Assembly: GCA_025351245.1 (NCBI GenBank)
Contig: JANXWH010000055.1
Coordinates: forward strand, 1 to 39,895
Length of the DNA stretch: 39,895 nt
Origin: Chloroflexota bacterium
Lineage (GTDB): Bacteria > Chloroflexota > Limnocylindria > Limnocylindrales > CSP1-4
Direction of reading: 5' to 3'
The notes under the pieces are model-generated. The model was given only the letters and a program-made list of their open reading frames with translations. It had not been told where the DNA came from and ran no database searches. The translations under genes and the position numbers were made by a program. Of this stretch, positions 8,936 through 18,995 are shown one piece after another (within the stretch, counting starts at the first letter, position 1; every line of letters starts with the position of its first letter).

Positions 8936-10255
8936 TCAGGCCCGCGGCCGCTCCCGGCCGGCCCGCCAGTCCGCGAGGCGGTACCACTCCCCCACGGCCG
9001 GCAGGAACCAGGGTCGGCCCTCGTATGGCGCCGGGACCAGCGGGAAACGCAGCGACGCGAGCGCCGGGGCCGGCTCGCCGCCCAGGATCCAGCCCGCCGC
9101 GCGATGCCCCAGGTACGGCAGGATCGCGACGCCGCTCCCGCAGCAGCCGCTCGCATAGGTGATCCCGCCCAGCCGGCCGACGTGGGGCATCCGGTCGAAC
9201 GTGAAGCTCACCTTGCCGCCCCATGCGTATGCAATGCGAACGCCGGCGAGCTGCGGGTGAACCCGGAGCATGCCCCGGAGCAGGATTCGCGCCGTCTTCT
9301 CGACCGACGAGGGCCAGAACGAGGCGCGCCCGCCGAAGAGCATCCGCCGGTCCGGCGTGAGTCGCCAGTAGTAGAGGAAGTTCTTCGAGTCGAAGAACAT
9401 CCGGCCGTTGGGGCTGATCTCGCGGGCCAGGTCCTCGGAGAGCGGATCCGTGGCGACGATGTAGCTGCCGATCGGCATGACCCGCCGACGGAGCTCCGGC
9501 GCGGCGCCATCCGTGTACCCGTTCGTGGCGACGAAGACCTCGCGCGCGACGATCGGGCCCGCCGTCGTCTCCACCACCGCCCGTCCGTCCGCCTGCGGCC
9601 GCACCCGGAGCGCTCGGACACCCTCGTGGAGCGACGCGCCGGCACGCTCGGCCGCGGCCGCGAGCCCGGCGGCATACTTCGCGGGGTGGAGCCCTCCGGA
9701 ACGCTCCACGACCAGCGCCCCGTGATAAGCATCCGTGCCGATCTCCGTGCGCATCTCGGCGGCCGGGATGGCGCGCGCGCGCTCGCCAACGGTCGCGAGC
9801 GATGCCACGGCAGTCGAGAGGTGCTCCATGTGGGACGGCGCGTAGGCGAGCTCCAGGTGCCCGGAGCGCACGAAGTCGGCGTCGATCGCCTCGTCCGCGA
9901 TCGTGGCCGCGGTCCATTCGAAGGCGTCCACGGATTCCCGGTAGATCGCTTCGCCCAGGATCGCGCCGTGGCGCTCCATGAGCTCAGCCGGGCCCCATTT
10001 GAAGCCGGGGTGGCACATGCCTCCGTTGCGCGACGAGGCGCCCCAGCCGATCGCTTCGGCTTCCAGCAGCACCACCCGTGCCCCGAGCTGGGCCCCCCGC
10101 CGCGCGGCCGCGCTCCCGGCCAGGCCGCCGCCGATGACGACGAGGTCCGCGGCGTCGGGAAGCGGCCGCCCGCGCCGGTCCGGCTGGGGCGGAAGCTGGG
10201 CCTGCCAGAGCGCGCGGCGCTCGAATGAACGAAGCGGGTCGGCGGTCGGCGACAT
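8936..10255 (-). CDS. FAD-dependent amine/amino-acid oxidoreductase (DAO family, PuuB-like)
   Basis: VIGGGLAGSAAARRGAQLGARVVLLEAEAIGWGASSRNGG and C-terminal GCCGSGVA motif. Confidence 0.85.
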   Translation of the reverse strand: MSPTADPLRSFERRALWQAQLPPQPDRRGRPLPDAADLVVIGGGLAGSAAARRGAQLGARVVLLEAEAIGWGASSRNGGMCHPGFKWGPAELMERHGAILGEAIYRESVDAFEWTAATIADEAIDADFVRSGHLELAYAPSHMEHLSTAVASLATVGERARAIPAAEMRTEIGTDAYHGALVVERSGGLHPAKYAAGLAAAAERAGASLHEGVRALRVRPQADGRAVVETTAGPIVAREVFVATNGYTDGAAPELRRRVMPIGSYIVATDPLSEDLAREISPNGRMFFDSKNFLYYWRLTPDRRMLFGGRASFWPSSVEKTARILLRGMLRVHPQLAGVRIAYAWGGKVSFTFDRMPHVGRLGGITYASGCCGSGVAILPYLGHRAAGWILGGEPAPALASLRFPLVPAPYEGRPWFLPAVGEWYRLADWRAGRERPRA

Positions 10256-10550
10256 TGCATCGCGAGGGTAGCGGACGCGGTGCGACGGCGACGGCGTGTT
10301 CCGGGCGGTGCGGTGCCGGCGAGCGATGTGCCGCCAGACCGGCGGAGTGCGGCGCGCTCGGCCGGCGGCGTCGTGCCGCGCACGGCCAGCCGTTCGGCGG
10401 GTCGGGACGGGACGACCGGCCCTGTGCGCGCGGCCGCCGCGTTCATTGATCTCGCCCCGTACGGCTACTCGCCGCCGCAGCCGGGCGCGATGCCCTGGCG
10501 CTCGCGGCAGACGCGACCGCCGCCGTTCGCGGCCGCGGCCGACACGCCCC

Positions 10551-11984
10551 CTACGCGTCTCCGGCTGCGTCCCGGTAGGCCAGGCGACCCTGCGCCACGG
10601 TCAAGAGGATGCGGCCCGGGAGCTCGCGGCCGAGGAGCGGCGTGTTCTTGCCGCGCGACGCAAGCGCATCGGCAGTGACGAGCCAGCGGTCCCCGGCGTC
10701 CACCACGACGAGGTCCGCGGGAGCGCCCTCCACGAGCCCGCGCGCGCCGCCGCGCCGGCCCGGCCGGGCGCCGAGCACGGCCGCCGGCCCGATCGTCAGG
10801 GCCGCAACGGCCCGGGCCAGCGGGAGCTTCCCGGCGGCGACCGCGGCGAGCAGCACGCCGAAGGCCGTCTCGGCGCCGCTGATCCCGTTCGCGGCAAGCC
10901 CGAACTCCGCCTCCTTGTCCACCGCTGTGTGCGGGGCATGGTCGGTCGCGACCGCATCCGCGGTCCCATCGGCCAGCGCCGCGAGGCACGCGGCCGCATC
11001 CGACGCGCCGCGGAGCGGCGGGTTTACCCGACAGGCGGTCCCGTACGGATGGGCGACCAGGGCGCCGTCGGCCCACGGATCGCGCGCTGTTCCCGCGCCG
11101 TCCAGCGCCTCCCAGGCCCAGCGCCGCGCGCCCGCGACCCACTCGTCGGTGAACCCCAGGTGGTGCGGCGTCACGTCGCAGGTCACCGGCAGCCCGGCCG
11201 CCTTTGCGCGCCGCACCGCGTCCAGCGCTCCGGCGGTGGAGAGATGCGTGAGATGGAGCCGGGCCCCCGGCGCGTCCGCACGCACCGAGTCGAGGATCGC
11301 GATCGCGCGCTCCACCGCCGAGATCTCGGCGGCCGCAGGCCACCCCTTGAGGCCCAGGATCGTCGCGACGAGACCCTCGTTCGCCTCGGCGCCCCCGGTG
11401 AGCGTCACGTCCTCGGCGTGCTCCACGATCGGGAGCCCCAGCATGCCGGCGTACAGGAGCGCATTGCGGAGAAGGATCGCGCTCTTCACCGGCGAACCGT
11501 CGTCGGAGAGGCCGACCGCCCCGGCGTCGGCCAGCTCCCCGAGCGCAGCGAGGCGCTCCCCTCCCCGGCCGACGGTGACCGCTCCGTGGAGGAGCAGCTC
11601 CACCGGCGAGCCGGATGCCGCGGCCGCCCCGGCAACCCGCGCGAAGACGCCCGGCTCGTCCGCGGCCGGCGTCGTGTTCGGCATCGCGCAGACGGTCGTA
11701 AAGCCACCGTGCGCGGCTGCGGCGAGCCCGCTCGCGACCGTCTCCGCGTCCTCGTTGCCCGGCTCGCGCAGGTGCACGTGGAGGTCGAGGAATCCCGGCA
11801 GCACGAGCACCCCGTCCGGCCCGATGCCGTCGGCCTTGGCGCCCCGAAGCCAGGTCACGGCCTCCAGGATGCCGTCGCGGACCACGATCTCGCCGGGTCC
11901 CTCGCGCTCCCCGACCGGGTCCACCAGCCAGGCCCGGCTGATCTCAAGGAGCGGGACCATCGTGCCGACGCGCAGATCAGGCAT
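10551..11984 (-). CDS. pyrC: Dihydroorotase
   Basis: PGFLDLHVHLREPGNE, AVATDHAPHT motifs; overlaps pyrB stop. Confidence 0.92.
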   Translation of the reverse strand: MPDLRVGTMVPLLEISRAWLVDPVGEREGPGEIVVRDGILEAVTWLRGAKADGIGPDGVLVLPGFLDLHVHLREPGNEDAETVASGLAAAAHGGFTTVCAMPNTTPAADEPGVFARVAGAAAASGSPVELLLHGAVTVGRGGERLAALGELADAGAVGLSDDGSPVKSAILLRNALLYAGMLGLPIVEHAEDVTLTGGAEANEGLVATILGLKGWPAAAEISAVERAIAILDSVRADAPGARLHLTHLSTAGALDAVRRAKAAGLPVTCDVTPHHLGFTDEWVAGARRWAWEALDGAGTARDPWADGALVAHPYGTACRVNPPLRGASDAAACLAALADGTADAVATDHAPHTAVDKEAEFGLAANGISGAETAFGVLLAAVAAGKLPLARAVAALTIGPAAVLGARPGRRGGARGLVEGAPADLVVVDAGDRWLVTADALASRGKNTPLLGRELPGRILLTVAQGRLAYRDAAGDA

Positions 11985-12993
11985 TCGTCACGGCCTCCGG
12001 GTGCCCGCCGGCGAGGAGATAGAGGAGTGCCATCCGGACCGCCACGCCGTTCGTCACCTGCTCGGTGATCACGCTCCGGTCGAGGATCGCCACGTCCGGC
12101 GCGATCTCCACGCCCTCGTTCATCGGCCCCGGGTGCATGACAAGCGCAGCCGGCTTCGCGACCGCGAGCCGCTCGCGCGTCAGCCCGAACCGCGCCGCGT
12201 ACTCGCGCAGCGACGGGAGGAGCCCGGCGTCCATCCGCTCGCGCTGGAGACGCAGCGCCATCACGACGTCGGCGTCGCGGAGCGCGGCGTCCACGTCCGA
12301 GGTGACGGTGAAGCCGACGTGTCCCGGTGCGCCGCCGCCAGCCCAGCGGCCGGCCCAGGCGTCGAAGCCGCGCAGGATCGTCGTGGGCCCGCAGATCCAG
12401 AGGTCCGCACCGGCCGCGGTGAGCGACCACACGTTGGAACGTGCGACCCGCGAGTGGAGGACGTCGCCGAGGATCACGACCTTCTTCCCGCGGACGTCGC
12501 CAAGGTGCGCCCGCATCGTGTAGAGGTCCAGGAGGGCCTGGCTCGGGTGGGCATGCCAGCCGTCTCCGCCGTTGAGGATCGAGCCGGAGAAGACCTCGGC
12601 CGCAAGGTACGGCGCGCCCGACGTCCCGTGGCGCATCACGATCATGTCAGCGCCCAGCGCCTCGACGGTCCGGATCGTGTCCACCAGCGACTCGCCCTTC
12701 GTCACCGACGACGACGACGCAGCGATATTCACGACATCGGCGGAAAGGTTCTTGGCGGCGACCTCGAAGCTCACCCGCGTTCGCGTCGACGCCTCGTAGA
12801 AGAGGATCGTCACGTTCGTGCCCCGGAGCGCGGGGACTTTCGAGATGGGCCTAGCCAGGACCTCCTTCATCGCGTCCGTCGTCTGCATCACCAGCTGGAT
12901 CTCGGCGAGGGAGAGGGCGTCCACGTCCAGGAGGTGCTTCTGTCGCCAGGCGACGTCGGGCGGGGTTGGGGTGCGGGAGGCGTTCATGGCCAT
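11977..12993 (-). CDS. pyrB: Aspartate carbamoyltransferase catalytic subunit
   Basis: FYEASTRTRVSFEVAAKNL, HPSQALLDLYT, LGDVLHSRVARSN; start trimmed to MAMNASRTP. Confidence 0.93.
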   Translation of the reverse strand: MAMNASRTPTPPDVAWRQKHLLDVDALSLAEIQLVMQTTDAMKEVLARPISKVPALRGTNVTILFYEASTRTRVSFEVAAKNLSADVVNIAASSSSVTKGESLVDTIRTVEALGADMIVMRHGTSGAPYLAAEVFSGSILNGGDGWHAHPSQALLDLYTMRAHLGDVRGKKVVILGDVLHSRVARSNVWSLTAAGADLWICGPTTILRGFDAWAGRWAGGGAPGHVGFTVTSDVDAALRDADVVMALRLQRERMDAGLLPSLREYAARFGLTRERLAVAKPAALVMHPGPMNEGVEIAPDVAILDRSVITEQVTNGVAVRMALLYLLAGGHPEAVTNA

Positions 12994-13000
12994 GCCGCCC

Positions 13001-13660
<660 letters not shown>

Positions 13661-13709
13661 TCAGCGGCGCGGCCAGCGGGATGCAGGCCCGCGAGCGAAG
13701 GGCGGACCG

Positions 13710-15764
13710 TCAGCGAGCGACGACGAGATCGTCGGTCCCCGGATCCGGGGCGCCGTGGAGGCTCCCGGCACCATCCTTCGACCACGCATACACGCTCATG
13801 GTGCTCCCCTGCCCGTTCTGGCCGGGCGGGCTGGCCCAGGCCAGCCGGTCGCTGCCAAGCGACAGGCCCGGGAGCGCCGCGATGTCGGCCAGCAGCGTGT
13901 CGCCGACGCTCCCGTCCGCGTTCACCGCGAAGAGGCTGAGCCGCCCGGCCGACCGGTCCGTCGTGTCGGCGATCCAGACGGCCAGGTGCCGGCCCGACGG
14001 ATCCCAGCGCACATCCCAGCTTGTGACGCCCGCCAGCCCGGCGGACCCGGGGAGCGGCATCGCGGTGACGTCGCCGGGGCCGACGAGCGCCTGCCAGTCG
14101 GCAGTGACGAGCCGGCCATTCGTGGGGATCCACGTGTTGGTCGCGGGATCCAGGGCCTGGTTGCCGGTCCAGAAGACGACGCTCCGGTTCGTCGGGTCCA
14201 CGACGGGGCGCCAGACCCCCGGGCGGGCGATCGGCGTCTGCGCGCCGGTCACGGGATCGAGCAGGAAGGAGACGACCGGGCCGCTCGGAGGCGCGGACGG
14301 GACCGCGGGAGACGGGGACGCCGACGGGGCCGCACGTCCGGTCGGGACGGCGGGCGACGGGGACATCGAGGGGGCCGGAGTCGCGGAGGGCTCTGCGGAC
14401 GCCGCCGGGGACGCCGCCGCCGGGGACGCGGCTGCCGTGATCTTGACGGCCGAGGTCCCCGACCCCGTGCTGCCGGCCAGCAGCACGGCGCTTCCGAGGA
14501 TCTGATCGACGTCCCAGGCGGAGAACACCGACGCGTGGTCCGTGGTGAGCAGCCGCGCCTTCGCATCGCCCACGTGCCAGACGTAGATGTCCGGGCCCCG
14601 GGTGCCATCCGACGCTCGCGCCGAGAAGGCAACCCACTGCCCGTCTGTGGAGTAGGCCGGCGGTGCACCCACGAGCACGACGCCCTCGACGATGGGGGTC
14701 GTCACGGCCGCCGACGGGGCCGGGCTCGCGGGCGGGATGCTCACGAGCGAGGCCGGCGGCGTCGGCACATCCGAGGCCGGCGGTGTCGCGCCAGGCTCCC
14801 CGGACGGGGCGGCGGTCGGGAGGAGAGAAGCGGTTGGGGCGGGCGCCGTGGGTCCGGCAGACGCGGACGCCGCCGGTACAGCGGACGCGGGCGACGGGGT
14901 CCCGGTGGGGCGCGGACTGGGGGAACCGGTCGGGACGGGAGTGGCTACTGGAGGAGTAGCGGCCACTCCCGTCACCGACGGCGTCGGGGAAAGTGCCCCG
15001 GGTGTCGGGATGGAGGACGAAGGAACGGACGTCGGTGTGACGCGAGCCTCGCGCGGGACGGAGAACGCGTAGAGCGCGTTGCGGCCCACGAGCACCGCGG
15101 ATGTCCCGTTGTGCTGCAGGAGGACAGCCGACGGCTTCACCGTGAGCGCCACCAGCTGTCGGGCGCCGCCATCCAGCGTCCCGCAGGGCGAGGCGTCGAG
15201 CCCCGGGCACACCAGGTCGACCGAGGCCCTGCTGAGGACGTAGCTCCCGTCGGGCTGCCGCTGGACCCACGCCACGGCCTGCGTGTCCACCGTCATCGGC
15301 GTCGCGGCCGGAGCGCCGCTGCCGCCGGGCCCGGGACCGATCGGGGCATTCCCGATCCCGAGCCAAGCCAGCGTGAGCGGAAGGAAGACGACCGCGAGCA
15401 CCGCCGCAACGGCGATCCCGACGAGCGCGAACGACGGCGACCCGAGGAGCGACCGCCGACCCCGACGGACGTCCTCCCGGACGGCCCGCCGAACCTCGAC
15501 GTCGAGCGCCCTGGACAGGCGCGCGCCCAGGTCGCGGGGAGGCACCGGCAGTTCGTCGCGGAGGGCGAGGATCCTGGCGCGGTCCGCCGCGAACGAATCT
15601 GCCATCTGGCGGCACGGGCCGCACGCGTCCAGGTGATCCCGGAGCCACGCGGCATCCTCCCCCGGCAATGGGGCAAGAAGCCGGTCGGAGGCGAGCGCAC
15701 GCGCGTGGGCGTGCGGATCGCTGCGGCGGTCGGGGTGGCGCATGGCGCGCTGCAGACCGCTCAT
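13710..15764 (-). CDS. Membrane anti-sigma factor with ZAS-type zinc finger, one TM helix, Pro/Ser/Thr/Ala-rich linker and C-terminal propeller-like repeats
   Basis: HLDACGPC zinc motif; TM FALVGIAVAAVLAVVFLPLTLAWL; ATG overlaps sigma stop (ATGA). Confidence 0.8.
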   Translation of the reverse strand: MSGLQRAMRHPDRRSDPHAHARALASDRLLAPLPGEDAAWLRDHLDACGPCRQMADSFAADRARILALRDELPVPPRDLGARLSRALDVEVRRAVREDVRRGRRSLLGSPSFALVGIAVAAVLAVVFLPLTLAWLGIGNAPIGPGPGGSGAPAATPMTVDTQAVAWVQRQPDGSYVLSRASVDLVCPGLDASPCGTLDGGARQLVALTVKPSAVLLQHNGTSAVLVGRNALYAFSVPREARVTPTSVPSSSIPTPGALSPTPSVTGVAATPPVATPVPTGSPSPRPTGTPSPASAVPAASASAGPTAPAPTASLLPTAAPSGEPGATPPASDVPTPPASLVSIPPASPAPSAAVTTPIVEGVVLVGAPPAYSTDGQWVAFSARASDGTRGPDIYVWHVGDAKARLLTTDHASVFSAWDVDQILGSAVLLAGSTGSGTSAVKITAAASPAAASPAASAEPSATPAPSMSPSPAVPTGRAAPSASPSPAVPSAPPSGPVVSFLLDPVTGAQTPIARPGVWRPVVDPTNRSVVFWTGNQALDPATNTWIPTNGRLVTADWQALVGPGDVTAMPLPGSAGLAGVTSWDVRWDPSGRHLAVWIADTTDRSAGRLSLFAVNADGSVGDTLLADIAALPGLSLGSDRLAWASPPGQNGQGSTMSVYAWSKDGAGSLHGAPDPGTDDLVVAR

Positions 15765-16489
15765 CCGCGTCCGTTCGGTCGGGTGCCGCGCGTCGCCGGC
15801 CGGTCCAGGGGCCGCCCGGCAGCCTCTGCCTCGGCGGCGAGGAGCCGCTCCTCGGCAAAGACGCGGCGAAGGCTCTCGCGGGCGCGCGTGAGGAGCGCGC
15901 GTGCCGCGACGTGCGAGGTGCCCAGAGACGCGGCCAGCTCCACGCCGGTCAGCTCGTGAACTTCGGCGAGGAGCAGGGCGGAGCGCTGCCGCTCCGGGAT
16001 CCGGGCGAGGGCTCGCTCGAGCTCGCCGGAGAACCGCGTATCCATTGCCAGCCGCTCCGCGGACGGCGCCGCGCCGCGGGACTCTCCCGTCCACGGGATG
16101 AAGCGGACGATCTTCCGGCGGCGGATCTCGTCGAGCGCGACCCGGTTGGCGATCTGGTAGAGCCACGCGCGGGCTTTGGTCGGGTCCTCCAGGCTGGCGT
16201 GCGCTCGATAGGCACGGATGAAGGCGTCCTGGGCAAGGTCGGCAGCGAGCTCCGGGTCGCGGAGCATGCGGATGAGGTACGCGTAGATCTCGCCGTGGTG
16301 GCGCGCAAAGAGACCTTCGACGAAGGCGCGCGCCGCGATCGGATCGGCCGGCAGCGCAGCCGCGGCGTCCTCGGCGGCTGGGAGGAGCACGTCCGACACG
16401 GGCTCGTCGGGCACGTCCGACCGCGGCTGGGGGCCGCGGGGCAGGCTCATCGGCCCGATCCCCCAGCGGCGCGTGACGTCGAGGACCAC
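15761..16489 (-). CDS. ECF-family RNA polymerase sigma factor
   Basis: Sigma70 region 2 (DPELAADLAQDAFIRAYRAHASLEDPTKARAWLYQIANRVALDEIRRRK) and region 4 (RIPERQRSALLLAEVHELTGVELAASLGTSHVAARALLTRARESLRR); alternative start at MSLPRG (about 16450). Confidence 0.9.
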   Translation of the reverse strand: MVLDVTRRWGIGPMSLPRGPQPRSDVPDEPVSDVLLPAAEDAAAALPADPIAARAFVEGLFARHHGEIYAYLIRMLRDPELAADLAQDAFIRAYRAHASLEDPTKARAWLYQIANRVALDEIRRRKIVRFIPWTGESRGAAPSAERLAMDTRFSGELERALARIPERQRSALLLAEVHELTGVELAASLGTSHVAARALLTRARESLRRVFAEERLLAAEAEAAGRPLDRPATRGTRPNGRG

Positions 16490-16604
16490 GAATTCTCCAG
16501 CCCGAAGACAAAATCACGCGGGTCCGCCCCGCGCTCTGGACGGTTGACGACGCAGCCTGCGACGGTGTGACGCGCGGCGCTGGCGCGAAGGCGCGGCGGA
16601 CGGT

Positions 16605-17621
16605 TCATCGACGGGCCCCCGGCCGCTCGTCCCGCCCTTCGTCGGGGTCGCGCGACAGGCGGTGGAGCAGCTGGTCGACCGCCTCTTCGGGGCTCACCGG
16701 GTTGACCGGCAGGCCCGTCCCCAGCTCGAGCCCGGCGATCTCGCGCAGACGCGGGTGGACCTCCCAGTGCCAGTGGTACGTGGCGTCCACGTTGCCGCCC
16801 AGCGGTGCCGTGTGGAGGACCAGGTTGTACGGCGGGCCATCGAGCTGCGCCAGCAGCCCGAGCACGTGGCGGAGGCCCTCCGCGGCGGAGGCGAGGTCGT
16901 GGTCCGTGGCCCGCCCGAAGTCCGCCTCGTGGCGACGCGGCACGATCCAGACCTCGAACGGCGAGCGCGATGCGAACGGCGCGAACGCGATCGAGTGGTC
17001 GTCCTCCCAGAGGAAGCGGGTTCCGCGCTCGCGCTCCACCCGGACCGCGCGGCAGTACGGGCACTCGCTCTCGCGGATCATGAAGCGCGCCGCACCCCCG
17101 ATCTCCTCCGCAACCTCGTGCGGGATCTGGGGCAGGTCGTACAGGTCCAGGCAGAGGTGGTTCGTGCGGGCGCCCGCCTGGCGGCCCCAGTTCTGGAGAA
17201 CCTGCAGGTACTGGGTCTGGCCCGCCCCACCGGCCTCGATGATCGCCTCGCGGGCGCCACGGAGCAGCGCCGCGATCAGCTCCGTCCCCACCGAGTGGAG
17301 GGGCCTGTGCTCGCCGGGTGGCGCCACGATCGTCCGCCAGCTGCCGGCGGCCCGGGCCTGGCTGAGCGTGATCTGGCTGACGCTCTTCTCCTGCTCTCGC
17401 GCGTCGGCCTCCGTCCCGACCGTTCGGAACGCGAAATCCTTGAGGATGCGGAGGCGGACGCCATCCCCGGCGGGCAGTCGGCAGTTGAGGCAGTCCCCGC
17501 CGTCGTCGATGGGCTCCGCGGCCAGCGTGAAGCGATCGCGTTGAAAGGCGCGGTCGACCACGGTGGCGACCCACCAGCCGGTGATCGAGTCGCGGCGCAG
17601 CTCGAAGAGCCCGGCAGACAT
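16605..17621 (-). CDS. Galactose-1-phosphate uridylyltransferase-like nucleotidyltransferase (HIT superfamily)
   Basis: ECPYC zinc motif and HWHWEVHPRL active-site-like motif. Confidence 0.75.
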   Translation of the reverse strand: MSAGLFELRRDSITGWWVATVVDRAFQRDRFTLAAEPIDDGGDCLNCRLPAGDGVRLRILKDFAFRTVGTEADAREQEKSVSQITLSQARAAGSWRTIVAPPGEHRPLHSVGTELIAALLRGAREAIIEAGGAGQTQYLQVLQNWGRQAGARTNHLCLDLYDLPQIPHEVAEEIGGAARFMIRESECPYCRAVRVERERGTRFLWEDDHSIAFAPFASRSPFEVWIVPRRHEADFGRATDHDLASAAEGLRHVLGLLAQLDGPPYNLVLHTAPLGGNVDATYHWHWEVHPRLREIAGLELGTGLPVNPVSPEEAVDQLLHRLSRDPDEGRDERPGARR

Positions 17622-18517
17622 CAGCGGGCGCCTGCGGGGGTGGGCGTCAAGGATGGCGCGCGGAGGCGTTCGACCAGCGCCTCCAGCGCCCGGCGCTCTC
17701 CTGTCGCGTCGTCGCCCGGTGGCAGGTCGCCCACAAGCTCGAAGCCCAGGCGCCGCGCGAGGGCCGGCGCGAAGGCCGCGGCCGCCTCGGCAACGCTCGC
17801 GGTCGTCGGCGCCGCGTCCGCGTCCGCGTCCACACCCGGAAGGCCCGCTCGGGCGCGCTCGCGCGCGAGGGAGGTCGAGCGGAGCCCGGGCATCCCGCAG
17901 GGGTCAATCAGGTCGAAGTCCGCGAGGTTCGTCGTCACGTTGAGGGCGATTCCGTGGAAGCTGACCCCGCGCGCGACCCGGATCCCGAGCGCTCCAATCT
18001 TGCGCGGCAGCGGCCCCGTCGCATCCACCCAGCAGCCCGGATGGCCGGGGCGCGGACCGGCTGCGATGCCGGCGGCCGCGCACGTGTCGGCCATCGCGCC
18101 CTCGAGGGCCTCGACGAAGGAACGGACGCCGAGGGGGCGCGAACCCACGTTCGCGGAACCGGCGCCCGGCGCCGCAACGGCGACGATGGGGTACGCGACA
18201 AGCTGGCCAGGGCCGTGGTAGGTCACCTCGCCGCCCCGCTCCACGCGAATCGGCTCGATGCCGCGCTCGCGGAGCAGCGGCTCCGGGGCGATCACGTGCC
18301 CGACGTCGGCATGACGCCCGAGCGTCAGGACCGCGTCATGCTCCAGGAGGAGGAGCTGGTCTTCGTCAAGCGTTCCGTCCACGCGGGCCGCTGCCAGCGC
18401 GCGCTGCAACGCCCAGGCATCGCGATACCCGATCCGGCCCAGCCATCGCGCGCGGAGCGTGCGGGTGCGAGGCGGGACGGCGCGCGCGTCCACGCGTGGC
18501 GTGCCGGGCTCCTCCAT
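17621..18517 (-). CDS. lipB: Lipoyl(octanoyl) transferase
   Basis: RGGEVTYHGPGQLVAYPIV, RKIGALGIRVARGVSFHGIALNV; stop overlaps next gene ATG (TGATG). Confidence 0.9.
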   Translation of the reverse strand: MEEPGTPRVDARAVPPRTRTLRARWLGRIGYRDAWALQRALAAARVDGTLDEDQLLLLEHDAVLTLGRHADVGHVIAPEPLLRERGIEPIRVERGGEVTYHGPGQLVAYPIVAVAAPGAGSANVGSRPLGVRSFVEALEGAMADTCAAAGIAAGPRPGHPGCWVDATGPLPRKIGALGIRVARGVSFHGIALNVTTNLADFDLIDPCGMPGLRSTSLARERARAGLPGVDADADAAPTTASVAEAAAAFAPALARRLGFELVGDLPPGDDATGERRALEALVERLRAPSLTPTPAGAR

Positions 18518-18995
18518 ACGCTCCACGTCGTCCACGATACCAGCCGAGGCTGCGCGCGCGGCCGACGATCCCATGAACCGCCGTCGGGCAACGGTGGCGG
18601 GTCGGCGCACTGCCGCAGCCGCGGCCTGTGCTTTCAGGATGAATTCAGGCTCCGGTGGTCAACTTCGCGTCACGGAGCTCGGCTCCCTCATCCGAGCCTC
18701 CACCTCCGCCGGCCCGACCGACCTCCTCCCGGTTAACCGGCACCGAACACGGACCCGCGTCGCCCCTGCACCTCGGGCGGCCGGGTCCGTTTCGCGTCCA
18801 CGAGAGCGTCGGCGGATCCCGCTGCGACATGTCCGGAAACCTGGAGCGTCGCGCTGTCCGGTCGGGCGGTCACGGGTCGGCCGAAATCGCGGGCAATGGC
18901 TCGGGGGCTTCAAGGCGCGAGAGCAACGTTCCGGGCGTCGCGGGGAGCGAGATCGAGTAGCCGATCCCGGCGGCCAGCCCCGCGGCGACGCGGGG

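Noticed and set aside
6576-9917. 1113-aa minus-strand ORF
   Set aside because: Most of it is antisense to the decarboxylase; only the C-terminal two-TM portion (6576-7091) is plausible coding.
10256-10550. ORFs in the gap downstream of pyrC
   Set aside because: Arg/Ala-rich shadow frames without recognisable domains or initiation signals.
14276-15050. Low-complexity repetitive DNA resembling a minisatellite or CRISPR-like array
   Set aside because: No regular repeat/spacer structure; it encodes Pro/Ser/Thr/Ala-rich linkers of the anti-sigma factor.
18518-18995. Gap between lipB and the AlaDH-like gene with several short ORFs (for example 18655..18960 plus)
   Set aside because: Basic, low-complexity translations and no RBS or family motif; treated as non-coding or unassigned.
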